Source: JBHOQX01 sp042408595 | Lineage (GTDB): Bacteria > Chloroflexota > Chloroflexia > Chloroflexales > Roseiflexaceae | Reading direction: 5' to 3' | DNA: 64,000 nt | Assembly (NCBI GenBank): GCA_042408595.1 | Contig: JBHOQX010000085.1 | Location: 1 to 64,000 of the forward strand | Shown here: positions 1 to 7,707 of the stretch, piece by piece | How positions within the stretch are numbered: the first letter of the stretch is position 1 | Layout: every line of letters starts with the position of its first letter | The notes under the pieces: model-generated | Seen by the model: only the letters and a program-made list of their open reading frames with translations | Told to the model about the DNA's origin: nothing | Databases searched by the model: none | Program-made: the position numbers and the translations under genes

Positions 1-1
1 G

Positions 2-130
2 CTACGGAATCTGGCTATCAATCTCATACGACGGCACCGCCCAGGCGCGTTCCTTCCTGATGTCTGGAGTGAACTGAGCGCCTACCTGCCCACTGCACTG
101 CGCTGGCTACTCGCACCGTTAATGAACTGA
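2..130 (+). CDS. C-terminal fragment of a transposase (left-truncated by window)
   Basis: An open frame runs in from the left edge and stops at TGA 128-130, giving 42 residues. It contains LRNLAINLIR, which resembles the last helix of ISAs1/IS4-type DDE transposases, followed by a short basic and hydrophobic tail. Only the end is visible, so catalytic residues cannot be checked and the family is a guess from that motif. About 75 bases of non-coding DNA separate it from the promoter of the transporter operon, so one end of an insertion sequence may lie in 131-205. No terminal inverted repeat can be confirmed without the other end. Confidence 0.4.
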   Translation, partial: LRNLAINLIRRHRPGAFLPDVWSELSAYLPTALRWLLAPLMN

Positions 131-205
131 GAAGCCCTAGGGAGGCCCGGACGGGGCTGCCCCAACCACTCTGCGGCGTCGGTTGCGTATACGGCACAAA
201 TTTAC

Positions 206-234
206 TTGACAAAGTGGATAAACTAATATAGAAT
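206..234 (+). promoter_or_regulatory. Sigma-70-type promoter of the Liv ABC operon
   Basis: TTGACA (206-211) and TAGAAT (229-234) are separated by 17 bases, an 11 of 12 match to the housekeeping consensus in a locally AT-rich stretch. Transcription would start near 241 and leave a leader of about 145 bases before the binding-protein gene at 386. Confidence 0.75.
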
Positions 235-385
235 ATGCCCGCGATCTGGCGAGCGTCACACGATGTGGTAGACCTCTTCCGCCTGGGGACGGGAAGAGGT
301 CGTTCCATTGCCGCACCTCTGGCGGCGCCCCAGGCGGGCGGGGATGTCGCTTCACGTCGTGTCATAGAAGAGGGAGCTCGTGCCT

Positions 386-1582
386 ATGCATGCTCACGTA
401 CCTGCTCGATCGACCCGCAAGATGCTGCTCCTGGCGAGCGCAGCGCTGCTCGCCATGGTCCTCGCGGCCTGTGGCGTGGCCGCCCCGGCGCCCACTGGCG
501 GTGCCAGCGGCGAACCGATCCTGATCGGCGTCAGCGGGCCGCTGACCGGGCCGAACGCCCAGTACGGTGCCCAGTGGAAGAAAGGGTTCGACCTGGCCCT
601 GGACGAGATCAACGGCCAGGGCGGTATCAACGGGCGCAAGCTCGCCTATGTGTTCGAAGATAGCCAATCTGACCCGAAGCAGTCGGTCGCCGTGGCGCAG
701 AAGTTCGTCAGCGACCCGCGGATCGTGATCGAGCTGGGGGACTTCTCCAGCCCGGCGTCCATGGCCGCCTCGCCGATCTATGAGCGCGCTGGCTTGGTCC
801 AGTTCGGGTTCACCAACTCGCACCCGGACTTCACCAAGGGCGGCCAGTACATGTGGAGCAACTCGATCAGCCAGAGCGACAACGCACCCATCCTGGCCGA
901 CTATGCCGTCAAGGATCTCGGCCTGAAGAAGCTGGCGGTGCTGCACCTCAACACCGACTGGGGCCGCACGACCAAGGACCTGTTCGTCAAGGCCGCGGCC
1001 GAACGTGGCGCGCAGGTCGTCGCGGTGGAGGGCTACCTGCCGGAAGAGAAGGATTTTCGCTCGACGCTGGTGCGGGTCCGGGACGCCAATCCAGACGGCC
1101 TGGTGCTGATCTCTTACTACGCCGACGGCGCGCTGATCTGCCAGCATGTGCGCGCCACCGGCCTGACGCAGCCGATCGTCGCCTCCGGTTCGGTGTACTC
1201 GCCCAAATTCCTGGAACTCGGCGGCGAGGCGGTCAACGGTGTCTTTACTAATACGAATTTCTTTCCAGGCGAGAATCGGCCGGAAGTGCAAACATTCGTG
1301 CAGAAATTCCGTGCGAAATACAACGAAGACCCGGACTCGTTCGCTGCCGGGGCCTACGACACGATGGTGCTCGTCGCGCACGTGATCCGACAGGCAGGCC
1401 CGGATCGCAAGGCGATTCGCGACACCCTGGCGACGATCAAAGACGTGCCAAGCGTGATCTATGGCAAGGTGCAGTTCAATCCAGAGACACGGCGGATCAG
1501 TGGCCCACGCAACATCAAACTGGTGGTGAAGGACGGGAAATTCACCGTCTGGGATGGCGCGAAGCCGGTGGCGTCGCGCTAA
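386..1582 (+). CDS. Branched-chain amino acid-type ABC transporter substrate-binding lipoprotein
   Basis: This 398-residue protein is the extracellular receptor of a Liv/HAAT-type ABC importer. The N-terminus is a lipoprotein signal: basic residues, a hydrophobic run and the lipobox LAAC with the acylated Cys near residue 29. The mature part has the periplasmic-binding-protein type I fold of the Leu/Ile/Val family, beginning with ILIGVSGPLTGPNA and including the GQGGINGRKL segment. Start choice: AGGGAG at 371-376 fits ATG 386 (spacing 9) better than GTG 380. It is the first gene of an operon with permease and two ATPases downstream. The ligand cannot be read from sequence; amides, urea or other amino acids are possible for this family. 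Confidence 0.9.
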   Translation: MHAHVPARSTRKMLLLASAALLAMVLAACGVAAPAPTGGASGEPILIGVSGPLTGPNAQYGAQWKKGFDLALDEINGQGGINGRKLAYVFEDSQSDPKQSVAVAQKFVSDPRIVIELGDFSSPASMAASPIYERAGLVQFGFTNSHPDFTKGGQYMWSNSISQSDNAPILADYAVKDLGLKKLAVLHLNTDWGRTTKDLFVKAAAERGAQVVAVEGYLPEEKDFRSTLVRVRDANPDGLVLISYYADGALICQHVRATGLTQPIVASGSVYSPKFLELGGEAVNGVFTNTNFFPGENRPEVQTFVQKFRAKYNEDPDSFAAGAYDTMVLVAHVIRQAGPDRKAIRDTLATIKDVPSVIYGKVQFNPETRRISGPRNIKLVVKDGKFTVWDGAKPVASR

Positions 1583-1701
1583 GAGCCGGCACAGTTGATG
1601 TGCAACAATGCGCGTAGCTCGTGTGCATGGCCGGTGCAGGCCGTCGTCCCCACCCGCGCCCACGGGTCGGGCGGCCATCGCGACCGCCCATCTGCGTCCG
1701 C

Positions 1702-1759
1702 GGCCCTCACCCCCTACCCCCCTCTCCCGCCCGCGCGGGAGGGGCAGGGCGTGAGGGCC
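1702..1759. repeat. Long imperfect inverted repeat, terminator-like, after the binding-protein gene
   Basis: GGCCCTCAC at 1702-1710 pairs with GTGAGGGCC at 1751-1759. The intervening C-rich and G-rich arms (CCCCTACCCC, CTCCCGC / GCGGGAGGGGCAGGGC) extend the stem with small bulges. No T run follows. It lies in the 284-base gap between the binding protein and the next gene, so it may damp read-through and protect the 3' end of the highly expressed receptor message. The remainder of the gap shows nothing else recognisable. Confidence 0.55.
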
Positions 1760-1866
1760 TGCACGGGAGCGACACAATGCCATGCGCCAATGACCAGAGC
1801 GTCGCTTTCACGCGGCGCCCGCGTGCTGCCTGAAGGCGGCGCGACATTATCAGGCAGGGTTGCTCT

Positions 1867-2910
1867 ATGACACACCTTTCCAAACGTGAGCGCGTCGATG
1901 CCGCGCTGGCCGGCCAGCCGCTCGATCGGCCGCCGGTCGCTGCTTGGCGCCACTTTCTGCCAGAGGAGCACGCGGCGGAGCGCTTGGCGGCGGCGCACCT
2001 CCGCTTCTTTCACGAGTACGACTGGGACTGGCTGAAGGTCAATCCGCGGGCGACGTACTATGCCGAAGCCTGGGGCAGCCGCTACGACCCGGCGGAGTAC
2101 ACCGGCGTTCTGCCGCGACTGGTCGAGACCCCGCTGCGCGACCCGGGCGACCTGGCGCGCATTACGCCGCGCAGCCCGACCGAGGGCCCCTTTGCGGAGC
2201 AGCTCGACCTGCTGCGGCGCATTCTCGGCGGCATCGGCGGCGCGCACGCGGTGCAGACGGTGTTCTCGCCGCTCTCCGTGCTGTTCCTGCTGCTGGAACA
2301 GCCGGGCGATCCCCCGTTCGAGCAGGGCTTTGCGCTGCGCATCGAGCGCCTGCGGGCGGTGCTGCATCAGCATCCGCAGGCGGCCCACGATGCGCTGGCG
2401 GCGATCGCCGAAACCCTCGGCGGCTACGCCCGCGCGAGCGTGGCCGCCGGGGCGAGCGGCATCTTTTTTGCCATTGTGCGCCTGGCGCGCGCCGGCGCGC
2501 TGACCGAAGCGGAGTACGCGGCGTTCGGCCGGCCGTACGACCTCCAGGTGCTCGCCGCGGTGCAGGATGCGCCGTTCAACATCCTGCACATCTGCGGGCC
2601 GCAGGTCTATTTCGACCTGGTGGCCGACTACCCAGTGCGGGCGCTGAACTGGGCGGCGGTCAACCAGGGGAACCCGACGCTCGCCGAGGCGCGGCGCCGC
2701 GTCGGCCTGGCGCTGATCGGCGGCGTCGATGAGCACGGCGCGCTGCTGCATGGCACCCCCGCCGTGGTCGCGGATGCGGCGCGGGCCGCGATCGCCGGGG
2801 CCGGCGGCAGCCGGTGGCTGCTGGCGCCGGGGTGCGCTGTCGCGCCCGACACGCCCCCCGAGAACCTGCACGCGCTCCGCCGCGCTGTCGAGCCCGCCGT
2901 GGCCGCTTGA
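1867..2910 (+). CDS. Uroporphyrinogen decarboxylase (UroD/MtaA)-family protein, probable Zn-dependent methyltransferase
   Basis: This 347-residue protein has the UroD fold signature: an N-terminal SKRERVDAALAGQPLDRPP and a C-terminal half with RALNWA and GGVDEH. It keeps a His-X-Cys pair (H241, C243 in LHICGPQ) and a Cys 80 residues later (C323 in APGCAV). In the MtaA/MtbA/CmuA branch, such residues bind the zinc that activates a thiol for methyl transfer from a corrinoid. True haem-pathway HemE lacks this triad, so I favour methyltransferase over decarboxylase. Its place inside a Liv-type transport operon suggests it acts on the imported compound or a derivative. The substrate is unknown. 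Confidence 0.75.
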   Translation: MTHLSKRERVDAALAGQPLDRPPVAAWRHFLPEEHAAERLAAAHLRFFHEYDWDWLKVNPRATYYAEAWGSRYDPAEYTGVLPRLVETPLRDPGDLARITPRSPTEGPFAEQLDLLRRILGGIGGAHAVQTVFSPLSVLFLLLEQPGDPPFEQGFALRIERLRAVLHQHPQAAHDALAAIAETLGGYARASVAAGASGIFFAIVRLARAGALTEAEYAAFGRPYDLQVLAAVQDAPFNILHICGPQVYFDLVADYPVRALNWAAVNQGNPTLAEARRRVGLALIGGVDEHGALLHGTPAVVADAARAAIAGAGGSRWLLAPGCAVAPDTPPENLHALRRAVEPAVAA

Positions 2911-2943
2911 GCCAGACCTGCGCCCGCAGACAGATGGGAGTCT

Positions 2944-4767
2944 ATGGCATCGTTTTTCGATTACACGATCAACGGCCTGATCGTCGGCAATATCTACGCG
3001 CTGCTGGCGGTCGGCCTGGCGCTGATCTTCGGCGTCTCCAACCTGATCAACTTCGCTCACGGCTCGGTCTACATGATCGGCGCGTATATCGGCTGGCTCT
3101 GCATCACCCATCTGCACACGCCGTTGCCGGCCACCATGCTGATCGTCGCCATCGGGTGCGCGCTGCTCGGCATGGCGATCGAGCGCATCGGGCTGCGGCC
3201 GCTGGCCGGATCGGCGCGGATCGCCCCGCTCCTGGCGACGATCGGCATCGCGTTTGTGCTCGATCAGGCGGCGCAACTGCTTTTCACGCCCGACCCGCGC
3301 GCGCTGCCGAGCCAGCTTCCCGGCTGGCGGGTTCAGGTCGGCAGCGGGACGATCGGCGCGCTCGACCTGCTGATCGCGGGTATCGGCCTGGCCAGCGCGG
3401 CGCTGCTGTACGCCTTCCTGCGCTACACCCGGCTCGGCTGGGCCGTGCGCGCCACGGCCCAGGACCGCGACGCGGCGCTGCAAATGGGGGTGAGCGTCCA
3501 CGCCGTCAACCAGGCGGTCTTCGCGATTGCATCGGCGCTCGGCGGCCTGAGCGGCCTGCTGGTCGGGATGTACTACAACACGATCTACCCGGCGATGGGC
3601 TTCCAGGCGACGCTCAAGGGCTTCGTCGCAGAGCTGATCGGCGGCGTCGGCAGCATCCCGGGCGCGATCGCCGGCAGCCTGCTGCTCGGGCTGATCGAGA
3701 GCTATGGGATCGCGCTGCTCGGCACGAGCTACCGCAACCTGTTCGCCTTCGTGATCCTGATCGTGCTGCTCGCGGTGCGCCCGAACGGCCTGTTCCGCGC
3801 CCGGCGCGAGGCCCCGCCGGAGCCGCTGACCGGGACGTTCATCGCGCCCAGCCGGCCGCTGCGCGTCCCGCGTTGGGCGGTCGTGGCGGCGGCCGTCGGG
3901 GCGCTGGCGCTGCCGCTGCTCACATCCGACCCTTACCTGCTGCAAACGCTGACGAACGCCTGGCTATACGGCATGCTGGCGCTGAGCCTGACGCTGGTGG
4001 CCGGCACCGCCGGGCAGATGTCGCTCGGGCACGCCGGCCTGCTGGCGATCGGCGGGTACGCCTCGGCGCTGCTGGCGACCCGCCTCGGGGTGCCGGTGGG
4101 CGCGGCGCTGCTGCTGGCCGGCGCGATCACCGCCGCGCTCGGCACCTTCCTGGTCCTGCCGGCGTTCCACCTGCGCGGCCATTATGTTGCGATCGCCACG
4201 CTCGGCATCGGCGAGATCGTCAGCCTGGTCGTGCTCAACTGGGAGTGGTTGACGGGCGGGCCGATCGGGCTGGGCGCCATCCCGCCGCCCGCGTTGTTCG
4301 GCATCCCCTTCGTATCCGCGCCGTCGCTCTACTGGCTGACGCTGACGATCCTGGTCGGGCTGGCGCTGCTGTACGCCCGCCTGCTCCGGTCGCACCTGGG
4401 GCGCACGCTGCGCGCCATCCGCGAGGACGATATCGCGGCGCGGTCGTGCGGCATCAGCCTGAATCGCTACAAAGGGCTGGCATTCGCGGTCAGCGGCTTC
4501 GCCGCCGGCATCTCCGGCGCGATCACCGCCCATATGTACTCGTACATCAACCACGAAACCTTTAACACGCAGATCTCCGTCCTGGCGCTGACGATGGTCA
4601 TTCTCGGCGGGATGGGTAACATCCTCGGCGCGATCATCGGCGCGGTCGCGCTGATCGGCCTGCCGGAGGTGTTTCGCGGCGTCGCGGACTATCGCATGCT
4701 GGTCTATGGCGTCGTGCTGCTGCTGCTGGTGCGTTTCCGCCCGCAGGGGCTGCTCGGAACGGTATGA
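2944..4767 (+). CDS. Fused LivH-LivM branched-chain amino acid-type ABC permease
   Basis: This 607-residue polytopic membrane protein joins the two permease subunits that are usually separate. Residues about 1-285 are LivH-like (GNIYALLAVGLALIFGV at the start). Residues about 300-607 are LivM-like (GQMSLGHAGLLAIGGYASAL, GHYVAIATLGIGEI, GGMGNILGAIIGA). The linker near residues 280-310 is charged and Pro-rich. GGGAG-type ribosome-binding sequence at 2937-2941 supports ATG 2944. It follows the UroD-like gene by 33 bases and precedes the OsmC gene. The fusion is frameshift-free across its whole length, so a real fusion is likely; natural LivHM fusions occur in this family. Confidence 0.9.
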   Translation: MASFFDYTINGLIVGNIYALLAVGLALIFGVSNLINFAHGSVYMIGAYIGWLCITHLHTPLPATMLIVAIGCALLGMAIERIGLRPLAGSARIAPLLATIGIAFVLDQAAQLLFTPDPRALPSQLPGWRVQVGSGTIGALDLLIAGIGLASAALLYAFLRYTRLGWAVRATAQDRDAALQMGVSVHAVNQAVFAIASALGGLSGLLVGMYYNTIYPAMGFQATLKGFVAELIGGVGSIPGAIAGSLLLGLIESYGIALLGTSYRNLFAFVILIVLLAVRPNGLFRARREAPPEPLTGTFIAPSRPLRVPRWAVVAAAVGALALPLLTSDPYLLQTLTNAWLYGMLALSLTLVAGTAGQMSLGHAGLLAIGGYASALLATRLGVPVGAALLLAGAITAALGTFLVLPAFHLRGHYVAIATLGIGEIVSLVVLNWEWLTGGPIGLGAIPPPALFGIPFVSAPSLYWLTLTILVGLALLYARLLRSHLGRTLRAIREDDIAARSCGISLNRYKGLAFAVSGFAAGISGAITAHMYSYINHETFNTQISVLALTMVILGGMGNILGAIIGAVALIGLPEVFRGVADYRMLVYGVVLLLLVRFRPQGLLGTV

Positions 4768-4839
4768 CGCGGGCGGAGTCGCGTGTCTGGCACCGGGAGC
4801 TATGTACAGAATGGCCGCTTTTCTTGCGAAAGGACGATG

Positions 4840-5397
4840 ATGAGCACGCTCAACTATTATCTGGACCAGAAGCGCGAGGCGCTGCGCGCCCGCCGGGCGC
4901 GGGCGCACCTGGCCGGCGCCGGGCCGCAGGCGCTCGTCGCGCGCGTCACTGCCGAGGGGCGGAGCGGCGTGCGGCGCATCCGCATTCGCGACTTTCAGGT
5001 GATCAGCGACAGCGGGCCGGATTTCGCCGGCTACGACCTGGGGCCGACTTCGCCGGAGTTGCAGCTCGGCGTGCTCGGCAGCTGCCTGACCCATGTGTTC
5101 CTGATCCAGGCCGCCGACCGCGGCGTGCCGCTCGATTCGCTGGCGGTCGAGGTGACCGGCGAGATCGATCCGCGCGCCGGGCAGCCGGGCTACGAGCACA
5201 TCCCGGTCTACCCGCACAACATCCGCTACACCGTCCATCTCAGCTCGCCCGCGCCCGCCGATGAGATCGCGGCGCTCCATGCGGCCGTCGAGCGTGCCTG
5301 CCCGATCCTCAATCTGCTGGCCCATCCGCAGGTCATCGCGGGCGTGGTGGAGCATCACCAGCCGGTCGCCGCGGCGCTCGGAGGCGGTGAGGGGTGA
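4840..5397 (+). CDS. OsmC/Ohr-family protein
   Basis: This 185-residue protein has the OsmC architecture: a beta-rich N-terminal half, then a helix with GSCLTHVFLIQAA carrying Cys82, and a second helix with ERACPILNLL carrying Cys154. These two cysteines are the peroxidatic and resolving pair in Ohr/OsmC hydroperoxide reductases. AGGA at 4831-4834 fits ATG 4840 (or 4837). An upstream in-frame GTG at 4783 has no such site. The stop is one base before livG, so translation is probably coupled. Its presence between permease and ATPase genes is unusual. It may detoxify hydroperoxides or, as in some OsmC relatives, process a thiol or sulfur compound. Confidence 0.85.
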   Translation: MSTLNYYLDQKREALRARRARAHLAGAGPQALVARVTAEGRSGVRRIRIRDFQVISDSGPDFAGYDLGPTSPELQLGVLGSCLTHVFLIQAADRGVPLDSLAVEVTGEIDPRAGQPGYEHIPVYPHNIRYTVHLSSPAPADEIAALHAAVERACPILNLLAHPQVIAGVVEHHQPVAAALGGGEG

Positions 5398-5398
5398 C

Positions 5399-6289
5399 AT
5401 GGCGGCGCTGCTTGAGATCGCCGGCCTGACCCGGCGTTTCGGCGGGATCACTGCCGTCAACCAGCTCGATCTGGCGGTCGCCAGCGGCGAGTTGGTCGGC
5501 ATCATCGGCCCGAACGGCGCCGGCAAGACGACGCTGTTCAACCTGGTGACCGGGCTGGATGTTCCCGATGCCGGCGTCGTCCGGTTCGACGGGCAGCCGA
5601 TCGGCGGGCTGGCGCCGGAGCGGCTGGCCGCGCTGGGAGTGGCGCGGACCTTCCAGCACGGCCGGGTGTTCGCCAACCTGAGCGTGCTCGACAACGTGCT
5701 GGTAGGGGCGCACGCGCGCCTGCGCGCCGCCCGCCCGCGGCTGCCGCTCGTCGGGCCGCTGGCCGAGCTGGCGCTCGCGCTGGTTCAGCCACGCGCGGTC
5801 GTGGCCGAAGCGCAGGCGTTGCGCGACGAGGCGCTGGCCATCCTGGCCCTGTTCGGCGAGCGCTTGCTCCCGCGCAAGGACCAACCGGCCTACAGCCTCT
5901 CCTACGCCAACCGGCGCCGCGTCGAGATCGCCCGCGCGCTGGCGCTGCGCCCGCGTCTGCTGCTGCTCGATGAGCCGACCGCCGGTATGAATCCAACCGA
6001 GACCGCGGAGATGCTGGACATCATCCAGATGCTCAAACAACGCGACATGACTATCCTGTTGATCGAGCACAAGCTCGAATTGGTGATGCAGCTCTCGGAC
6101 CGGGTCGTCGTGATGGACGGCGGCCGCAAGATCGCGGAGGGAGCGCCGGCGGACGTGCGCAACGACCCGGCGGTGATTACGGCCTACCTCGGCCACGGCG
6201 CATCCGGCGCCGGCCGCATCTCACACCCCCTCGCCGGCGCCAGCGCTGCGGCGCCCGCGGTGGCGTCGGTGCAACCGGAGCGGATATGA
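5399..6289 (+). CDS. livG: Branched-chain amino acid-type ABC transporter ATP-binding protein LivG
   Basis: This 296-residue cytoplasmic ATPase has Walker A GPNGAGKTT near residue 42, the family segment GVARTFQHGRVFANL, and Walker B LLLLDEPTAGMNP followed by an H-loop (LLIEHKLELV). The signature motif is degenerate (SLSYANRRRVEIA in place of LSGGQ), as is common in LivG. ATG 5399 follows the OsmC stop directly, and the end overlaps livF by four bases (ATGA). The last 25 or so residues are Ala/Pro-rich and probably disordered. Confidence 0.92.
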   Translation: MAALLEIAGLTRRFGGITAVNQLDLAVASGELVGIIGPNGAGKTTLFNLVTGLDVPDAGVVRFDGQPIGGLAPERLAALGVARTFQHGRVFANLSVLDNVLVGAHARLRAARPRLPLVGPLAELALALVQPRAVVAEAQALRDEALAILALFGERLLPRKDQPAYSLSYANRRRVEIARALALRPRLLLLDEPTAGMNPTETAEMLDIIQMLKQRDMTILLIEHKLELVMQLSDRVVVMDGGRKIAEGAPADVRNDPAVITAYLGHGASGAGRISHPLAGASAAAPAVASVQPERI

Positions 6290-7029
6290 GCGCCCCGCTG
6301 CTGCACCTCGACCGGATCAACACCTTCTACGGCGAGCTGCAGGTCCACTTCGACCTGAGTCTGGCGGTGCAGCCCGGCCAGATCGTCTGCCTGCTCGGCG
6401 GCAACGCCAGCGGCAAATCGACGACGATGAAGGTCATCCTCGGCCTGCTGAAGCCGCGTTCGGGGCAGGTGATCTTCGACGGCCAGCCGATCACCGGCCT
6501 GCCGACGCCGCAGATCATCCGCCGCGGGGTCGGCTCGGTGCCGGAGGCGCGGCGGCTGTTCGGCGCGATGACCGTGCGCGAGAACCTGTTGATGGGCGCC
6601 TTTCTCCGCCGCGACCGCGACGCGGTGCAGGCGGATCTCGCCGAGGTGTTGTCGCTCTTCCCGCGCCTGCGCGAACGGCTCGGCCAGCGCGCCGGCACGC
6701 TCTCCGGCGGTGAGCAGCAGATGGTCGCCATGGCGCGGGCGCTGATGGGCCGGCCGCGCCTGATCTGCATGGACGAGCCGACGATGGGCCTCTCGCCGCT
6801 GTACGTTGACCGGGTGCTGGAGCTCATCCAGGCGATCCACCGCCAGGGCGTCTCGATCTTCATGGTCGAGCAGAACGCCAACCTGGCGCTGCAGATCGCC
6901 GATTACGGCTATGTGCTCCAGTCCGGGCGGATCGTGCTGCAGGGCCCCGCCGGGGTGCTGGCGCGCGACGCGCGCATCCGTGATGCTTACCTGGGCGGCG
7001 AGCGCGCCGCCGCGCCGCCCCTGGCCTGA
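6286..7029 (+). CDS. livF: Branched-chain amino acid-type ABC transporter ATP-binding protein LivF
   Basis: This 247-residue protein is the second ATPase of the importer and would form a heterodimer with LivG. Motifs seen are Walker A GGNASGKST (with Asn-Ala-Ser in place of Asn-Gly-Ala), signature LSGGEQQMVAMARALM, Walker B LICMDEPTMGLSP, and H-loop MVEQNANLAL, typical of LivF. ATG 6286 overlaps the livG stop. The downstream gap carries only a short GGGGC/GCCCC stem at 7086-7101 before the next promoter. Confidence 0.92.
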   Translation: MSAPLLHLDRINTFYGELQVHFDLSLAVQPGQIVCLLGGNASGKSTTMKVILGLLKPRSGQVIFDGQPITGLPTPQIIRRGVGSVPEARRLFGAMTVRENLLMGAFLRRDRDAVQADLAEVLSLFPRLRERLGQRAGTLSGGEQQMVAMARALMGRPRLICMDEPTMGLSPLYVDRVLELIQAIHRQGVSIFMVEQNANLALQIADYGYVLQSGRIVLQGPAGVLARDARIRDAYLGGERAAAPPLA

Positions 7030-7141
7030 GCGCCGGCCCGCGCCCGCTGCAGCAGGGTGTCTGTGTTCGGGGACGGTCCGCGAGCCGGGGCCTGTAAGCC
7101 CCCAGCGGAGCAGAGCAGCATCGCTCACCACAGCCGCGTGG

Positions 7142-7169
7142 TTGACAGCCCCATGCCATGGGGTATAAT
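7142..7169 (+). promoter_or_regulatory. Perfect-consensus promoter of tatA with a palindrome filling the spacer
   Basis: TTGACA (7142-7147) and TATAAT (7164-7169) both match consensus exactly, with a 16-base spacer. Bases 7149-7163 form CCCCATG-C-CATGGGG, a perfect 7-bp palindrome around one base. That is a natural place for a repressor or MerR-type operator, although chance cannot be excluded. The start of transcription would be near 7176, about 84 bases before tatA. Confidence 0.8.
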
Positions 7170-7259
7170 ACAGGCGATACCGGTTTCCCTGGCACAACGC
7201 CGCCCGTCGAGTGGCACGCATGGCGTCCGGCGCGGGGACGACACACAAAGGAGCCCGCC

Positions 7260-7466
7260 ATGTTCGGTCTTGGAGTTCCGGAGCTGCTGATCATCCTGGT
7301 CATTATCATCGTCCTGTTCGGCGCGAGCCGCCTGCGCGGCATCGGCGGGGCACTTGGCGGGAGCATCAAGGAGTTCAAGAACGCAGTGCGCGACGACACC
7401 CCGCCAGCGACGGCCAAGCCGGGCGAGACAACCGAGACAACCGAGGCCGTCGAGAAGAAAGCCTAG
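7260..7466 (+). CDS. tatA: Twin-arginine translocase subunit TatA/E
   Basis: This 68-residue protein has one N-terminal membrane helix (ELLIILVIIIVLFGASRL), an FG hinge, then an amphipathic helix (GGALGGSIKEFKNAV) and a charged tail rich in Glu, Thr and Lys. That is the TatA/Hcf106 architecture. TatA oligomers form the passage for folded proteins at the cytoplasmic membrane. AAAGGAG at 7247-7253 is six bases from ATG 7260. No tatB or tatC is adjacent. Confidence 0.93.
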   Translation: MFGLGVPELLIILVIIIVLFGASRLRGIGGALGGSIKEFKNAVRDDTPPATAKPGETTETTEAVEKKA

Positions 7467-7531
7467 GCGGCGCGCGAGTCCGGCGTCGCGACGGCGTTGT
7501 GTCATCGGCGCGTTCAGTCTGAGTCTCCGTA

Positions 7532-7574
7532 CCGGCGCATGGCCGGCGCTTGAGGGCGCTGCGCCATGCGCCGG
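7532..7574 (+). terminator. Hairpin terminator after tatA
   Basis: CCGGCGCATGG (7532-7542) pairs perfectly with CCATGCGCCGG (7564-7574), and inner GC-rich bases can extend the stem. A short T-containing stretch (ATCTTTC) follows. It sits in the 241-base gap between tatA and obg. No promoter for obg was recognised in the rest of that gap. Confidence 0.6.
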
Positions 7575-7707
7575 ATCTTTCGGCCAGACCAGGCTGTTGG
7601 CTGGATCCGCATCCCGGGCGATCCTGTTCGGCGTCGGCGCGCCGCCGGCGGGTGATGCGTAGACGCTCGGAAGTGGCGCGCCGATAGCATACCCACGATC
7701 GCGTGAT

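Noticed and set aside
1714..3945. 743-residue minus-strand ORF opposite the UroD-like and permease genes
   Set aside because: Low-complexity Arg/Gln/Asp-rich shadow of two well-supported plus-strand genes.
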